Below are positions 24,203-33,349 of a DNA stretch of 64,000 bases, in pieces. This DNA is from Holdemania sp. Marseille-P2844 (GTDB lineage Bacteria > Bacillota_I > Bacilli_A > Erysipelotrichales > Erysipelotrichaceae), in contig NZ_LT635449.1 of the NCBI RefSeq assembly GCF_900120005.1, positions 248,001 through 312,000 of the forward strand, written 5' to 3'. Every line of letters starts with the position of its first letter. Position 1 is the stretch's first letter. The translations under genes were made by a program, and so were the position numbers. The notes beneath the pieces are model-generated. The model had not been told where the DNA came from. It searched no databases and was given only the letters and a program-made list of their open reading frames with translations.

Positions 24203-25249
24203 TCAGATAAACAACCGCATCAGATCCTGCCATGTGACGTAGACCATCAAAAGCAGCACCAGCGCGACGCCGACCGCCGTGATTCCGGCTTCCAGCTTTT
24301 GATTCAGCGGCTTGCCGATAATCATCTCAACGATCACCAGCAGAATCCGTCCGCCGTCTAAGATCGGCAGCGGCAGCAAATTGAAGACGCCGACGTTCAG
24401 CGACAACAGCGCGATCAGCAGAATGTAGTTCTGTAATCCCAGACTGGCCTGCTGCTCAGTCACCTGATAAATTCCGACCGGCCCGGACAGGTCTTCAAAG
24501 CCGATCCCCTTGACTAAGCGGGTCAGAGCGGTGACCAGTTCTTTCACGGTCTGCCCCATATACTGAGCGCCGTAATAACCGCTGTTGAGCAGCGTGGTCT
24601 TGACCTGCGTCGCCGGCGGAATTTTGATTCCGACCAGCCACGATTGTTCTTGTTCGTTATACACCGGCGTCACCGTTTTTTCAAGCGTTTCATCGCCGCG
24701 CTTCAGCGTGTAGGTCACCGGCTCGGTATTGTCCATCGAATACGTCAGGATCTCATAAAAGTTGGACGGCTTGACGACGGTTCCGTCAGCGAACACGACC
24801 TTGGTGATCACATCGCCCTCGACAAAGCCCGCGGCTTCCGCCGGCGATCCTTCGACCACGCCGCCGACCACCGCTTTGGGCGCGATGTTGTAGCTGCCGT
24901 TGATCAGGATGATCGAAGCGAAGATCAGCCAGGCCAGCACGAAGTTCATGATCACACCCGCAAGCATGATGACAATCTGCTTCCAATGCGACACGCCCTT
25001 GATCGTCCGCTCGTGCGGCACGCCTTCAAACTCGCTGCCTTCCTCGCCTGCCATCGCGACGTAACCGCCGATTGGCAGCGCGCGCAGCGTGAAAGTCGTT
25101 TCCTTGCCCTTCCAGGCCCACAGCTTCGGTCCCATACCGATTGAAAACTCTCCGCAATAAACATGGAAACACTTCGCAGCGATCAGATGACCGCATTCAT
25201 GCACGATGATAATGACGGAAAGCAGGATGATAAAATACAAAATTGCCAT
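24203..25249 (-). CDS. rseP: RIP metalloprotease RseP/RasP (M50 site-2 protease)
   Basis: 348 residues. The zinc site HECGH is at residues 17-21 in the first membrane helix. A PDZ domain lies in the middle (AAGFVEGDVITKV region), and the second active-site motif LPLPILDGG is near the C-terminus, with about four membrane helices. It cleaves membrane-embedded anti-sigma factors and leftover signal peptides. It follows dxr by three bases, the conserved Firmicutes order dxr-rseP. Confidence 0.95.
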   Translation of the reverse strand: MAILYFIILLSVIIIVHECGHLIAAKCFHVYCGEFSIGMGPKLWAWKGKETTFTLRALPIGGYVAMAGEEGSEFEGVPHERTIKGVSHWKQIVIMLAGVIMNFVLAWLIFASIILINGSYNIAPKAVVGGVVEGSPAEAAGFVEGDVITKVVFADGTVVKPSNFYEILTYSMDNTEPVTYTLKRGDETLEKTVTPVYNEQEQSWLVGIKIPPATQVKTTLLNSGYYGAQYMGQTVKELVTALTRLVKGIGFEDLSGPVGIYQVTEQQASLGLQNYILLIALLSLNVGVFNLLPLPILDGGRILLVIVEMIIGKPLNQKLEAGITAVGVALVLLLMVYVTWQDLMRLFI

Positions 25250-25252
25250 TGC

Positions 25253-26407
25253 TTAGGCTCCTTTCAGATGTGATTTCACAAATTCACGGGCCTGGCGGTC
25301 CGCCTCAAAAATCGCATCCAGGGATGGTGTTTCCGTGAAAGCGAGTGTGCGGCAGGCGTCGATCACCAGCTCCTCAATGTCTAAAAATGAAATTTTCCCC
25401 TCACGGAATGCAGCGTTGGCTTCCTCATTGGCGGCATTCATTACCGCCGGCATCGTTCCTTGTTTTCTTCCTGCTTCATATGCTAACCCCAAAAGCGGAT
25501 AGCGGGCAAAATCGGCAGGGGCAAAATGCAGGGTTCCGACCGCGGCCAGATCCAGCGGCTGACTGTTGAACAGCTCCAGCCGTTCAGGGTAGCTCAGGGC
25601 ATACTGAATCGGCAGCCGCATGTCAGCCGTGCCCAGCTGGGCGATCACAGCGTGATCCTGGTATTCGACCAGCGAATGGATCACGCTTTCTTTATGAATC
25701 AGCACGTCGATATGATCAAAATCGACGTCGAACAGCCAGTGCGCTTCAATGACCTCAAACCCCTTATTCATCATCGTCGCGCTGTCGATCGTAATTTTAG
25801 CGCCCATCGACCAGTTCGGATGCGCCAGCGCCTGAGCGACCGTCACCCCCCGCAGTTCTTCGCGCGTCTTATCGCGGAAGCTGCCGCCGGAGGCCGTGAT
25901 GATCAGCCGGCTCAGCTGTTCCCTGCGGCTGCCCTGCAGACATTGGAAAATCGCGGAATGCTCGCTGTCGATCGGCAGCAGCGTCACGTGATGCTTACGG
26001 CAGGCAGCGTTGACAAAGGCTCCGGCCACGACCAGCGTTTCCTTATTCGCCAACGCGATATCGTGCCCGGCTTCAATCGCCTGCAGCGTCGGCTTCAGGC
26101 CGACAAAACCGACCAGCGCGTTGACCAGCACGTCGTAATCGTCGCGTTCGCTTAAGCGCAGCAGCCCGGTTTCTCCCCAGACCCATTCCAGATCAGGATA
26201 TTCCTGAGCCAGGCGCTGACAATCCGCTTCCTCCTGCACGCAGACCGCCTTTAACTGCGGCAGCTGCGCGATCAGTTTTTTCAGCTGCGGGATGTTGCGG
26301 CCCGCGCTGATCGACGTGATTTGAAAGGCTTCAGGATGCGCTGTGCAGACGTCAACCGTCTGCACACCGATCGAGCCGGTCACGCCCAATACACAACAAC
26401 GTTTCAT
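25253..26407 (-). CDS. dxr: 1-deoxy-D-xylulose 5-phosphate reductoisomerase
   Basis: 384 residues. NADPH-binding GVTGSIGVQT at the N-terminus, ALANKETLV, then metal and substrate residues (DSEHSAIFQCL; SGGSFRDK; MGAKITIDSATMMNKGFEVIEA). It makes 2-C-methyl-erythritol 4-phosphate, the committed step of the MEP isoprenoid pathway that supplies undecaprenyl phosphate precursors. It lies one base after cdsA and three bases before rseP in one operon. Confidence 0.96.
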   Translation of the reverse strand: MKRCCVLGVTGSIGVQTVDVCTAHPEAFQITSISAGRNIPQLKKLIAQLPQLKAVCVQEEADCQRLAQEYPDLEWVWGETGLLRLSERDDYDVLVNALVGFVGLKPTLQAIEAGHDIALANKETLVVAGAFVNAACRKHHVTLLPIDSEHSAIFQCLQGSRREQLSRLIITASGGSFRDKTREELRGVTVAQALAHPNWSMGAKITIDSATMMNKGFEVIEAHWLFDVDFDHIDVLIHKESVIHSLVEYQDHAVIAQLGTADMRLPIQYALSYPERLELFNSQPLDLAAVGTLHFAPADFARYPLLGLAYEAGRKQGTMPAVMNAANEEANAAFREGKISFLDIEELVIDACRTLAFTETPSLDAIFEADRQAREFVKSHLKGA

Positions 26408-26408
26408 A

Positions 26409-27173
26409 TTACACCACCATCGCTAAAATCAGCGTAAAATACAATAAGTTAAACAGTAAGCTGTCGATCCGGTCCAAAATCCCCCCGTGTCCGGGAAGGA
26501 ACGAACCGAAGTCCTTGATTCCGACATGCCGCTTGATCAGGCTGAACGCCAGATCGCCCAGCTGTCCGACAACCGCCATCGTCGCCGCTCCAAACAGGGC
26601 CAAGCCCAACGGCAGCTCCGGCAGCATCGCCCAGGCGAAGATAAACGCTCCTGCCGTCCCGCACAGCCAGCCGCCGATCGCGCCTTCAACCGTCTTCTTT
26701 GGGGAAATCCGTTCGATCAGCTTATGCTTGCCGAAGAAATAACCGCAGAAGTAAGCGCCGGTATCGGTCAGATAGGTTGCCAGAATCACATACATCATCA
26801 GCCACGAGTTCCGGTCATAAATCGAAATGATCGAGCGCACAGCCATGACGAACACCGTCAGCATCGCGAAAACCAGCGTGATATCGTTCAGATTCAGCTG
26901 CGGATCCGCAATGGACGCCGCAAACAGCAGCACCAGCGTCAGCGCCAGACCGGCACCCAGCCACTCCGGGCCGACTAACGCCAAACCGATCATGACCGCG
27001 ATCATTGCGATCATCAATCCATTTTTCCGCGGTGTCTTCAGACAATGCGTGATTTCATACGCCCCCGTGACCAGACAGAACAACATCAACAGGTCGATCA
27101 GCGCCCCGCCCAGAATTAACGGCGGCAAAACGACCGCGATGATCAGCGCCGCCGTCAGGATGCGCTGTTTCAC
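26409..27173 (-). CDS. cdsA: Phosphatidate cytidylyltransferase
   Basis: 254 residues with about seven membrane helices. The C-terminal signature is present (KHKLIERISPKKTVEGAIGG and GDLAFSLIKRHVGIKDFG, then PGHGGILDRIDS). It makes CDP-diacylglycerol from phosphatidate and CTP for phospholipid synthesis. The start overlaps the end of uppS by four bases, indicating translational coupling. Confidence 0.95.
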   Translation of the reverse strand: MKQRILTAALIIAVVLPPLILGGALIDLLMLFCLVTGAYEITHCLKTPRKNGLMIAMIAVMIGLALVGPEWLGAGLALTLVLLFAASIADPQLNLNDITLVFAMLTVFVMAVRSIISIYDRNSWLMMYVILATYLTDTGAYFCGYFFGKHKLIERISPKKTVEGAIGGWLCGTAGAFIFAWAMLPELPLGLALFGAATMAVVGQLGDLAFSLIKRHVGIKDFGSFLPGHGGILDRIDSLLFNLLYFTLILAMVV

Positions 27174-27871
27174 TTGACGCCTCCAAACCGCCGGTCACGC
27201 TGCCTGAACTGATCCAGACATTGCTTGAGCAGCTCCGGCGTGAATTCCGGCCAGGCTTCATCGACAAAGATCATTTCGGCATACGCAATTTCCCAAAGCA
27301 GGAAATTAGAAATCCGGTATTCCCCACTGGTGCGGATCAACAGATCCAGCGGCGGAAACTGCGCGCCCATTAAATACTGGCCGAACTGCTCATCGCTGAT
27401 CGTATCGCTGGCCTTGCCGTCGCGCACGTCGCGGGCATACGCCTGGGCGGCTAACACAATTTCCCGCCGGCCGCCGTAATTCATCGCGAAGTTCAGGATC
27501 ATGCCGGTATTGGCCTTCGTATCGTCGATCGCCGCCTGGAGCACCCTGGCGGTCTCCTTCGGGATCTGATCCATTTCACCGATCATCGTGATCCGGATGT
27601 TCTTTTCCATCAGTTCCTTAAGGAACCGTTTAAAGAAGACCGACGGCAGCTTCATCAGATAGCTGACTTCTTCCTCCGGGCGCTTCCAGTTCTCCGTCGA
27701 AAAGGCGAACACCGTCAGCACTTCCACTCCCAGATCGTTGGCAGCGATCGCGATGTTGCGCACATTTTCCACGCCCTGGTAATGACCGGCCGTGCGGACC
27801 TTGCCCTGCTTTTTCGCCCAGCGTCCGTTGCCGTCCATAATAATCGCTACATGTCTAATTTTTTCTTCCAT
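27170..27871 (-). CDS. uppS: Undecaprenyl diphosphate synthase
   Basis: 233 residues from the ATG at 27871, which has AAGGAG at the right distance; an in-frame TTG at 27889 would place that site inside the gene. MDGNGRWAKKQGK carries the catalytic Asp of cis-prenyltransferases. FSTENWKRP and the C-terminal RTSGEYRISNFLLWEIAYAE motif bind isopentenyl diphosphate. It makes the C55 lipid carrier for wall glycans, in line with the dxr and cdsA neighbours. Confidence 0.95.
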   Translation of the reverse strand: MEEKIRHVAIIMDGNGRWAKKQGKVRTAGHYQGVENVRNIAIAANDLGVEVLTVFAFSTENWKRPEEEVSYLMKLPSVFFKRFLKELMEKNIRITMIGEMDQIPKETARVLQAAIDDTKANTGMILNFAMNYGGRREIVLAAQAYARDVRDGKASDTISDEQFGQYLMGAQFPPLDLLIRTSGEYRISNFLLWEIAYAEMIFVDEAWPEFTPELLKQCLDQFRQRDRRFGGVK

Positions 27872-27918
27872 ACCGTTGCTCCTTATCAAAGAAGCTCACT
27901 ACAAGGTGAGCTTTGCCG

Positions 27919-28467
27919 TTACACTGTCATGATTTCTTTTTCTTTTTCAGCCGCGATGGAATCAACTTTCTTAATCATTTCATCCGTCAGCTTCTGAATC
28001 TTTTCAAGACATTCTTTTTCTGCGTCTTCCGTCAGCGTGTCGTCTTTCTTCGCGATTTCATTCGCATCCCGGCGCAGGTTGCGGACCGCGATCTTCGCTT
28101 CTTCCGACAGCTTGGAAACCTTCTTGCATAATTCCTTGCGGGTTTCTTCCGTCAGAGCTGGAACGTTAATGCGGATGACAGAACCATCGTTCTGCGGATT
28201 TAATCCCAGATCCGACTTGTTGATCGCATGTTCGATCGCTTTTAACGAGCTCGAGTCGTACGGCTTGACGACCAGCTGGCGGCCTTCAACCACGGTGATC
28301 GAGCTGATCTGATTGATCGGCGTCGGACAGCCGTAGTAATCGGCTTCCACCCCCGCAAGCATGCCGGCGTTGGCGCGGCCGGTGCGGATGGTTTCCAGAT
28401 GTTCGCTGAACGTGTCGATCGCTTTCTGCATTTTAGAACGGCTGTTATCCAGTATTTCTTTCATCAT
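27919..28467 (-). CDS. frr: Ribosome recycling factor
   Basis: 182 residues, normal length. It has RRF landmarks: the N-terminal helix (RSKMQKAIDTFSEHLETIRTGRA), the beta domain (DYYGCPTPINQISSI) and C-terminal helices. With EF-G it splits post-termination ribosomes. It lies 18 bases after pyrH, the standard order. Confidence 0.96.
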   Translation of the reverse strand: MMKEILDNSRSKMQKAIDTFSEHLETIRTGRANAGMLAGVEADYYGCPTPINQISSITVVEGRQLVVKPYDSSSLKAIEHAINKSDLGLNPQNDGSVIRINVPALTEETRKELCKKVSKLSEEAKIAVRNLRRDANEIAKKDDTLTEDAEKECLEKIQKLTDEMIKKVDSIAAEKEKEIMTV

Positions 28468-28485
28468 CGTATGATTCCTCCCTGT

Positions 28486-29187
28486 TTATTCTACGATTGT
28501 GCCGATGCTTTCGCCCATGACGGCGCGCTTGATGTTGCCTTCCTGATTCATATTGAAGACGATCAGGTCGATGTGGTTGTCCATGCACATGGAGGTCGCA
28601 GTCGTGTCCATGACCGCCAGTCCCTTCTGAATCAGATCCATATACGTCAGGCGATCATATTTAACCGCATTGGGATCCAGCTTCGGATCCGCGGAATACA
28701 CGCCGTCAACGCCGTTTTTCGCCATCAGAATAACGTCCGCTTTAATCTCGGAAGCCCGCAGCGCCGCAGTCGTATCGGTCGAGAAGAACGGACTGCCAGT
28801 GCCGGCGCCGAAAATCACGACGCGGCCCTTTTCCAGATGCCGGATCGCCCGGCGGGCAATAAACGGTTCGGCGACCTTGTTCATCTCAATCGCGGTCTGC
28901 ACACGCGTCGGCACTTCGATCTGTTCCAGCGAACTCTGAATCGCCAGCGCGTTGATCACTGTTGCCAACATGCCCATGTAGTCGGCCTGAACACGCTCAA
29001 TCCCCATTTTTTCCGCCATTTTGCCGCGGATGAAGTTGCCCCCGCCGACGACGATCGCAATTTCAACACCCAGATCCTGAATTTCCTTGATCTGGCTGGC
29101 CAGCGATTTCAGAATTTCGGGATCGAAATTGGTTCCCTGTCCGGACAGAGCTTCTCCGCTGAGTTTGAGCAGGATGCGCTTGTACAT
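28486..29187 (-). CDS. pyrH: UMP kinase
   Basis: 233 residues. Amino-acid-kinase fold with KLSGEALSG at the ATP site, [10 protein letters not shown] and the acidic Asp-rich C-terminal half ([19 protein letters not shown]). It phosphorylates UMP to UDP. It is the first gene of the pyrH-frr-uppS-cdsA-dxr-rseP run. In most Firmicutes tsf lies directly upstream; here a lipoprotein gene and about 360 non-coding bases intervene. Confidence 0.96.
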   Translation of the reverse strand: MYKRILLKLSGEALSGQGTNFDPEILKSLASQIKEIQDLGVEIAIVVGGGNFIRGKMAEKMGIERVQADYMGMLATVINALAIQSSLEQIEVPTRVQTAIEMNKVAEPFIARRAIRHLEKGRVVIFGAGTGSPFFSTDTTAALRASEIKADVILMAKNGVDGVYSADPKLDPNAVKYDRLTYMDLIQKGLAVMDTTATSMCMDNHIDLIVFNMNQEGNIKRAVMGESIGTIVE

Positions 29188-29549
29188 AGTTATCTCTCCT
29201 TTTTCATCAGAAATTGATTCTGTGATTGCTTCTTTTTCAGTCGTTATTTTATCATATTCGCCTGTGTTTTCCTAGAGTCTGACGCCAAGTTCATCAAATT
29301 TAAGGAATCGCGCTCCCGCATAGAAAGTGTATGTCGCAAAACGGCGCTTTACATCCTTTTTCAAACCCCTGCGCAAATTTTTATTTTTCCTGCTTATCTT
29401 TATTGTAGGCGATTTCCTGCAGTTTGAAAAGCAGAACGCAGAATTTGTTGACAATCTTTCAGATTTGTTGTGTCTTTCGTTTCTTTCGCAAAACAACCGG
29501 CGCTTTTTCAAATAGAACGATCGAAAAGGCGGCATGCGCCGCCTCCGGC
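29188..29549. other. 362-base intergenic region upstream of pyrH
   Basis: Probably holds the pyrH operon promoter. On the minus strand TATGAT lies near 29250 and TACAAT at 29402-29407, both without a good -35. The left-hand hairpin of the lipoprotein gene lies at 29523-29544. I see no convincing gene here. Confidence 0.45.
29523..29544 (-). terminator. Terminator of the carbohydrate-binding lipoprotein gene
   Basis: AGGCGGC-ATGC-GCCGCCT, followed by TTTTCG on the minus strand, five bases after the stop codon. Confidence 0.75.
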
Positions 29550-31160
29550 TTATTCTTCCTTCAAAGCCTGAATTTGGGAAAATATCGCGATCGTGGAGGA
29601 AACCGTGAACGTGGCGTTCAGCTCGCCGGACGAATCGTCGGCATGGTTCTGTGGCCCCCGGCCGTCTTCCGGTTTGCCGCCCATCGGACCTTCCTGATCC
29701 GCCGGCGGTCCGGCTTCCCGATCCGCTTCGTCAGCCGGGGATTCTCCTTGCGGGAATTCTCCTTGCGGCATCTCGCCCTGCGGGCCTTCGCCTTCCTGAC
29801 GCTGACCAGGTTTTCGGCCTTCGTCTTCCGGAAATTCACCTCCCTGCGGGCGCATCCCCATGCCCCTGCTTAGCGCAGTTTTGGTATAGCTCAGCTCCGT
29901 CAGCCCCACCGCTGAGGTAACGGGAGTGATCAGACCGCCAAGGTCTTCGCCTTCGACGGTTTCCGCCTGAGCCAGCGTATAGTCCTGTTCGCTGAGCTGC
30001 GGACTGGAATAGACCAGCACTGTGTAGTCATTGGCGGCAGCCAAGCCGGCGACCGGCTGTCCCGCGTTGTCAGAAAGCACAAGCTTCCCGCCGGCATTCT
30101 GCGTCTGAGCGAAGCTGAATACCATCACATTCTGCGTGGACGCGGAATCCACGTCATCAAACATATTCCCGCTGGCCAGTACCGTGCCGCCATGAATCAA
30201 AATCCCGTTGTCAGAGTCCAAGCCGCTGTCCATGCTTACCGGGTTCGCCGCGGCGATGACCGTGCCGCCGTTGATGACAATCCAGCCGTTGGAATCAATG
30301 CCGTCGCCTTCCTGACCAGCGCCGGCATCACACCGCACAGTTCCGCCGTTGATCGTGATCACGGAAATACCGTCTTCATTGGCATTCAAACTGTCGTCAG
30401 CGGAATGAATGATCCAGCTGCCGCTGTTGATCGTCATGTGCATGGAAGTCTCAATGCCTTCGTTGCTTGCTTCGACCCGCAGGATACCGGTGCCCGCGGT
30501 TTCCCCGCTGAGGTTCAGCGAAACCTTGGATTCGATCGCGGCGTCGTACTTATGCAGCTTTTTCGTCGTGCCTTCCTTATAGATTCTGGCAACGTAAGCA
30601 CCTGATACATAGTTCTCTGTTCCATCCGCGACAATCAGGTTAAAGCCGGCCGTTCGGGTATCCACCGTGCTGAGCGCTTCTTCCCCAGCACATTCATAGG
30701 CGTTATACACAATGATCGCCGGGGCGACGGTACAGGTAATCTCAGCCTGATCAAGAATCAGATTGACCACGGCGTTGGGATCGTCTTTGGCGTCCTCGCC
30801 TAAATCAATCGCGATCTGGCCGGCGCTGAGTTTTCCGCTGACGCGGTAGGTTCCCGGTTCGCGGATCGTGATTACGGTATGCGCCTGCGCTTCCTCCGCG
30901 CTGTGTTCATCTTCCGCACCCCCTTCGCCATAATCAGCGCCCTGACCGGCTTGATAATAGACAATGTCGTGCGAAAGCTGCACCGCACCGGTTTGATCAG
31001 CCGGCTGAGCGTTGATGAGAATCTGATCGTCGCTCAGCTGAATAAGCGTCGCTTCTGTTTGGGATACCGGAGTCTCTGTTGAAGAAGCGGAGGGAAAGGC
31101 GCTGCATCCGCTTAGGATCAAACTGAAGCCCAGCAGCGCCGCAAAATAATTTCGTTTCAT
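29550..31160 (-). CDS. Lipoprotein with carbohydrate-binding beta-helix domain (DUF4353/Cthe_2159-like)
   Basis: 536 residues. Lipobox LSGC at about 17-20. A long beta-rich domain follows (about 95-400), with repeated NGGT/xINGGTV and SNxGI/D-D-GI turns: GISVITINGGTVRCDAGAG, GWIVINGGTVIAAANP, NGILIHGGTVLASGN. This is the pattern of the calcium-binding parallel beta-helix polysaccharide-binding proteins related to Cthe_2159. The C-terminal part (about 430-510) is a Gly/Glu/Pro/Gln-rich low-complexity stretch with QGE(M/F/S)PQGE repeats, then a short hydrophobic beta strand region. It is exposed outside the cell. It sits between tsf and pyrH with its own terminator, an insertion into a normally conserved operon. 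Confidence 0.75.
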   Translation of the reverse strand: MKRNYFAALLGFSLILSGCSAFPSASSTETPVSQTEATLIQLSDDQILINAQPADQTGAVQLSHDIVYYQAGQGADYGEGGAEDEHSAEEAQAHTVITIREPGTYRVSGKLSAGQIAIDLGEDAKDDPNAVVNLILDQAEITCTVAPAIIVYNAYECAGEEALSTVDTRTAGFNLIVADGTENYVSGAYVARIYKEGTTKKLHKYDAAIESKVSLNLSGETAGTGILRVEASNEGIETSMHMTINSGSWIIHSADDSLNANEDGISVITINGGTVRCDAGAGQEGDGIDSNGWIVINGGTVIAAANPVSMDSGLDSDNGILIHGGTVLASGNMFDDVDSASTQNVMVFSFAQTQNAGGKLVLSDNAGQPVAGLAAANDYTVLVYSSPQLSEQDYTLAQAETVEGEDLGGLITPVTSAVGLTELSYTKTALSRGMGMRPQGGEFPEDEGRKPGQRQEGEGPQGEMPQGEFPQGESPADEADREAGPPADQEGPMGGKPEDGRGPQNHADDSSGELNATFTVSSTIAIFSQIQALKEE

Positions 31161-31291
31161 GGGTTCACCTCATTTTCAGACGAAAATAGTATATTCCTTG
31201 AACACGAACGCTGCGTGAACAACAGGAGGTGTTTCTCTGAATTTTATCATTCCGCTTTGATTGGATCCGGGGAACGAAGAGTTTCTTTTTC

Positions 31292-31323
31292 AAAAAAAAG
31301 CGACTGATTGCTCAATCGCTTTT
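31292..31323 (-). terminator. Terminator of tsf
   Basis: AAGCGA(T/C)TGA...TCA(A/G)TCGCTT stem followed by a T run of eight on the minus strand, ten bases after the tsf stop codon. Confidence 0.9.
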
Positions 31324-31332
31324 TAGACTCAC

Positions 31333-32223
31333 TTATTTGCCGATCTGCTTGGCAACTTCTTCTGCGAAGTTTTCTTCGCGCTTTTCCAGACCTTCGCCGA
31401 CAGCGTAACGAACGAAGCTTTCGACTTCCGTGTTCGCAGCCTTCAGGATCTGAGAAACCTTCTGGTTCGGATCCTTGAAGAACGGCTGGTCAACCAGGCA
31501 CATTTCCTGCAAGGACTTGCTCAGACGGCCTTCAACGATACCCTGCAGCACTTTTTCCGGCTTGTTGGCCAGGGATTCATCGTTCTTCATGATTTCCATC
31601 TGAACGGTTCTTTCCTTTTCAACAACGTCTGCCGGCATGTGGTTGCGGGAAACATAGCTCGGGCTCATCGAAGCGACCTGCATCGCCATATCTTTGGCGA
31701 CTTCCGCATTATCGCTGTTCTTCATGACCACGCAGGCGCTGATCTTGCCGCCCATGTGCATATACGTTCCAAAAATGTCGTTGTCTGCTTTTTCAACGAT
31801 TTCAAAGCGGCGCAGCGTGATCTTTTCGCCGATCGTCGCGGTGGCGTCGATGAACTTGCTTTCCAGCGTCGCCCCATTGACATCCAGCGCTAAGGCTTCT
31901 TCCAACGTCTTCGGAGCCGCTTTCAGAATCACGTCGGCAGCGGTATTGATCAGATCCAGGAACTGTTCGTTCTTGGCGACGAAGTCCGTTTCCGAGTTCA
32001 CTTCGATCAGGCACGCGCGGTTGCCGTCGGTGACGACGCGGGTCAGACCTTCAGCCGCGATCCGGCCAGCCTTCTTCGCCGCTTTGGCGATTCCCTTTTC
32101 GCGCAGCCATGTGATCGCCGCTTCCATGTCGCCGTCGCATTCGGTCAGGGCTTTTTTGCAGTCCATCATGCCTGCGCTGGTTCTTTCGCGCAGTTCTTTA
32201 ACTAATGCAGCGGTAATTGCCAT
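31333..32223 (-). CDS. tsf: Translation elongation factor Ts
   Basis: 296 residues. The N-terminal UBA-like domain and TSAGMMDCKKALTE signature are followed by the core with the TDFVAKNE loop that enters EF-Tu. It exchanges GDP for GTP on EF-Tu. It follows rpsB by two bases, the universal rpsB-tsf pair. Confidence 0.97.
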   Translation of the reverse strand: MAITAALVKELRERTSAGMMDCKKALTECDGDMEAAITWLREKGIAKAAKKAGRIAAEGLTRVVTDGNRACLIEVNSETDFVAKNEQFLDLINTAADVILKAAPKTLEEALALDVNGATLESKFIDATATIGEKITLRRFEIVEKADNDIFGTYMHMGGKISACVVMKNSDNAEVAKDMAMQVASMSPSYVSRNHMPADVVEKERTVQMEIMKNDESLANKPEKVLQGIVEGRLSKSLQEMCLVDQPFFKDPNQKVSQILKAANTEVESFVRYAVGEGLEKREENFAEEVAKQIGK

Positions 32224-32225
32224 GA

Positions 32226-33167
32226 TTATTCAGCCTCCTTCGCAGCCTCTGCCGGTTTCGCTTCGGCAGCCGGAGCCGCTTCCGCAGCCTTGGCGGCTTC
32301 TGCGTTTTCGCGTCTTGGTGTGAAACGCTTGTTATCGCCGTAGCGGTTGTTGCGCGGACGGCGTTCTTCGTTTCTCTGACGACGGCGGCGTTCGTTTTCT
32401 TCCGCCTGCTGTTCAACGTTGATGATGACTTCCTTCATCGTGATGTCTTCGGCTTCCTGATCTTCCTGGTAAGCATAGCTTAACAGACCGCCCTTGGTTT
32501 CAACGATCGCATCCGCCAGTACGCCGATGATCAGCTTTACCGAACGAATCGCGTCGTCGTTGGAAGGAATCGGGAAATCGACTTCTTCCGGATTGCAGTT
32601 GGTGTCAACCATCGCAAAGACCGGAATGTTCAGCTTCTTCGCTTCCGCAACCGCGTTGTGTTCTTCCTTCGGGTCAACAACGAAGATCGCATCCGGCAGC
32701 TTCTTCATTTCTTTGATGCCGCCTAAGAAGTTTTCCAGACGAGCCGCTTCCTTGCGGATCTGAGCGACTTCCTTCTTCGGATAGACGTTGATCGAACCGG
32801 AAGCTTCCATTTCTTCAATTTCCAGCAGACGCTTGATGCGCTTCTGAATCGTGCGGTAGTTCGTCAGGATGCCGCCCAGCCAACGCTGGTTGACATAGAA
32901 GGAACCAGAACGCAGCGCTTCGTCCAGAACGACGCTCTGAGCCTGCTTCTTTGTGCCGACAAACAGAACCTTGCCGCCCTTTTCCGCAATCGCCTTCATC
33001 GCTTCATACGCTTCGTCCAGCTTCTGCTGCGTCTTCGCCAGGTCGATGATGTAGACGCCGTTTTTCGCCGTGTAGATATACGGTTTCATCTTCGGATCCC
33101 AACGACGGGTCTGGTGTCCGAAATGAACGCCGCTTTCGAGCATTTTACGCATAGATACAACTGACAT
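32226..33167 (-). CDS. rpsB: 30S ribosomal protein S2 with long charged C-terminal extension
   Basis: 313 residues from the ATG at 33167, nine bases after GAGG; a GTG five codons upstream would cover the ribosome site. The core ([40 protein letters not shown]) ends near residue 230. About 70 extra residues follow: an acidic helix, then an Arg/Asn-rich block ([14 protein letters not shown]), then an Ala/Glu/Pro/Lys-rich tail. Typical bacterial S2 stops at 230-260 residues. The tail is low complexity and probably disordered. Confidence 0.95.
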   Translation of the reverse strand: MSVVSMRKMLESGVHFGHQTRRWDPKMKPYIYTAKNGVYIIDLAKTQQKLDEAYEAMKAIAEKGGKVLFVGTKKQAQSVVLDEALRSGSFYVNQRWLGGILTNYRTIQKRIKRLLEIEEMEASGSINVYPKKEVAQIRKEAARLENFLGGIKEMKKLPDAIFVVDPKEEHNAVAEAKKLNIPVFAMVDTNCNPEEVDFPIPSNDDAIRSVKLIIGVLADAIVETKGGLLSYAYQEDQEAEDITMKEVIINVEQQAEENERRRRQRNEERRPRNNRYGDNKRFTPRRENAEAAKAAEAAPAAEAKPAEAAKEAE

Positions 33168-33286
33168 TTTTAATTTCCTCACTTTCCGTTATATCCTCCA
33201 TCACTTCCAACACTGCAACTTGATCGCTCAAGCACGGAGCAGTGAATCCATGATGTGTGTAGTGCACCCTTTATTCGCGGATGCCA
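33168..33286 (-). promoter_or_regulatory. Structured 5' leader of rpsB-tsf, candidate S2 autoregulatory RNA
   Basis: About 119 bases from the predicted start site to the ATG. The central hairpin has CACTGC/GCAGTG (33211-33216 with 33239-33244) closing a five-pair stem CTTGA/TCAAG (33219-33223 with 33228-33232). On the minus-strand RNA the loop is GCGA, a GNRA tetraloop. Ribosomal operons are commonly regulated by such leaders; S2 binding here is inferred from position. Confidence 0.45.
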
Positions 33287-33292
33287 TGTATT

Positions 33293-33321
33293 AATATATC
33301 ATAAGGCACTCCTGGATGCAA
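33293..33321 (-). promoter_or_regulatory. rpsB promoter overlapping the xerC terminator
   Basis: TTGCAT (33316-33321), 17 bases, TATATT (33293-33298) on the minus strand. The -35 lies in the loop region of the hairpin that ends the xerC transcript. Confidence 0.5.
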
Positions 33322-33334
33322 TCCAAAAGTGCCC
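33300..33334 (-). terminator. Terminator after xerC
   Basis: GGCACT/AGTGCC stem with inner TGGAT/ATCCA pairing. The T tail is weak (TTAT), so read-through into rpsB is possible. Confidence 0.55.
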
Positions 33335-33349
33335 TGTTTAAGCCTGATT

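Noticed and set aside
28399-29217. Plus-strand frame of 272 codons across frr and pyrH
   Set aside because: Antisense to two universally conserved genes.
29272-29535. Minus-strand frame of 87 codons upstream of pyrH
   Set aside because: Lys/Arg/Phe-rich, lacks a ribosome site and overlaps probable promoter DNA; no recognisable product.
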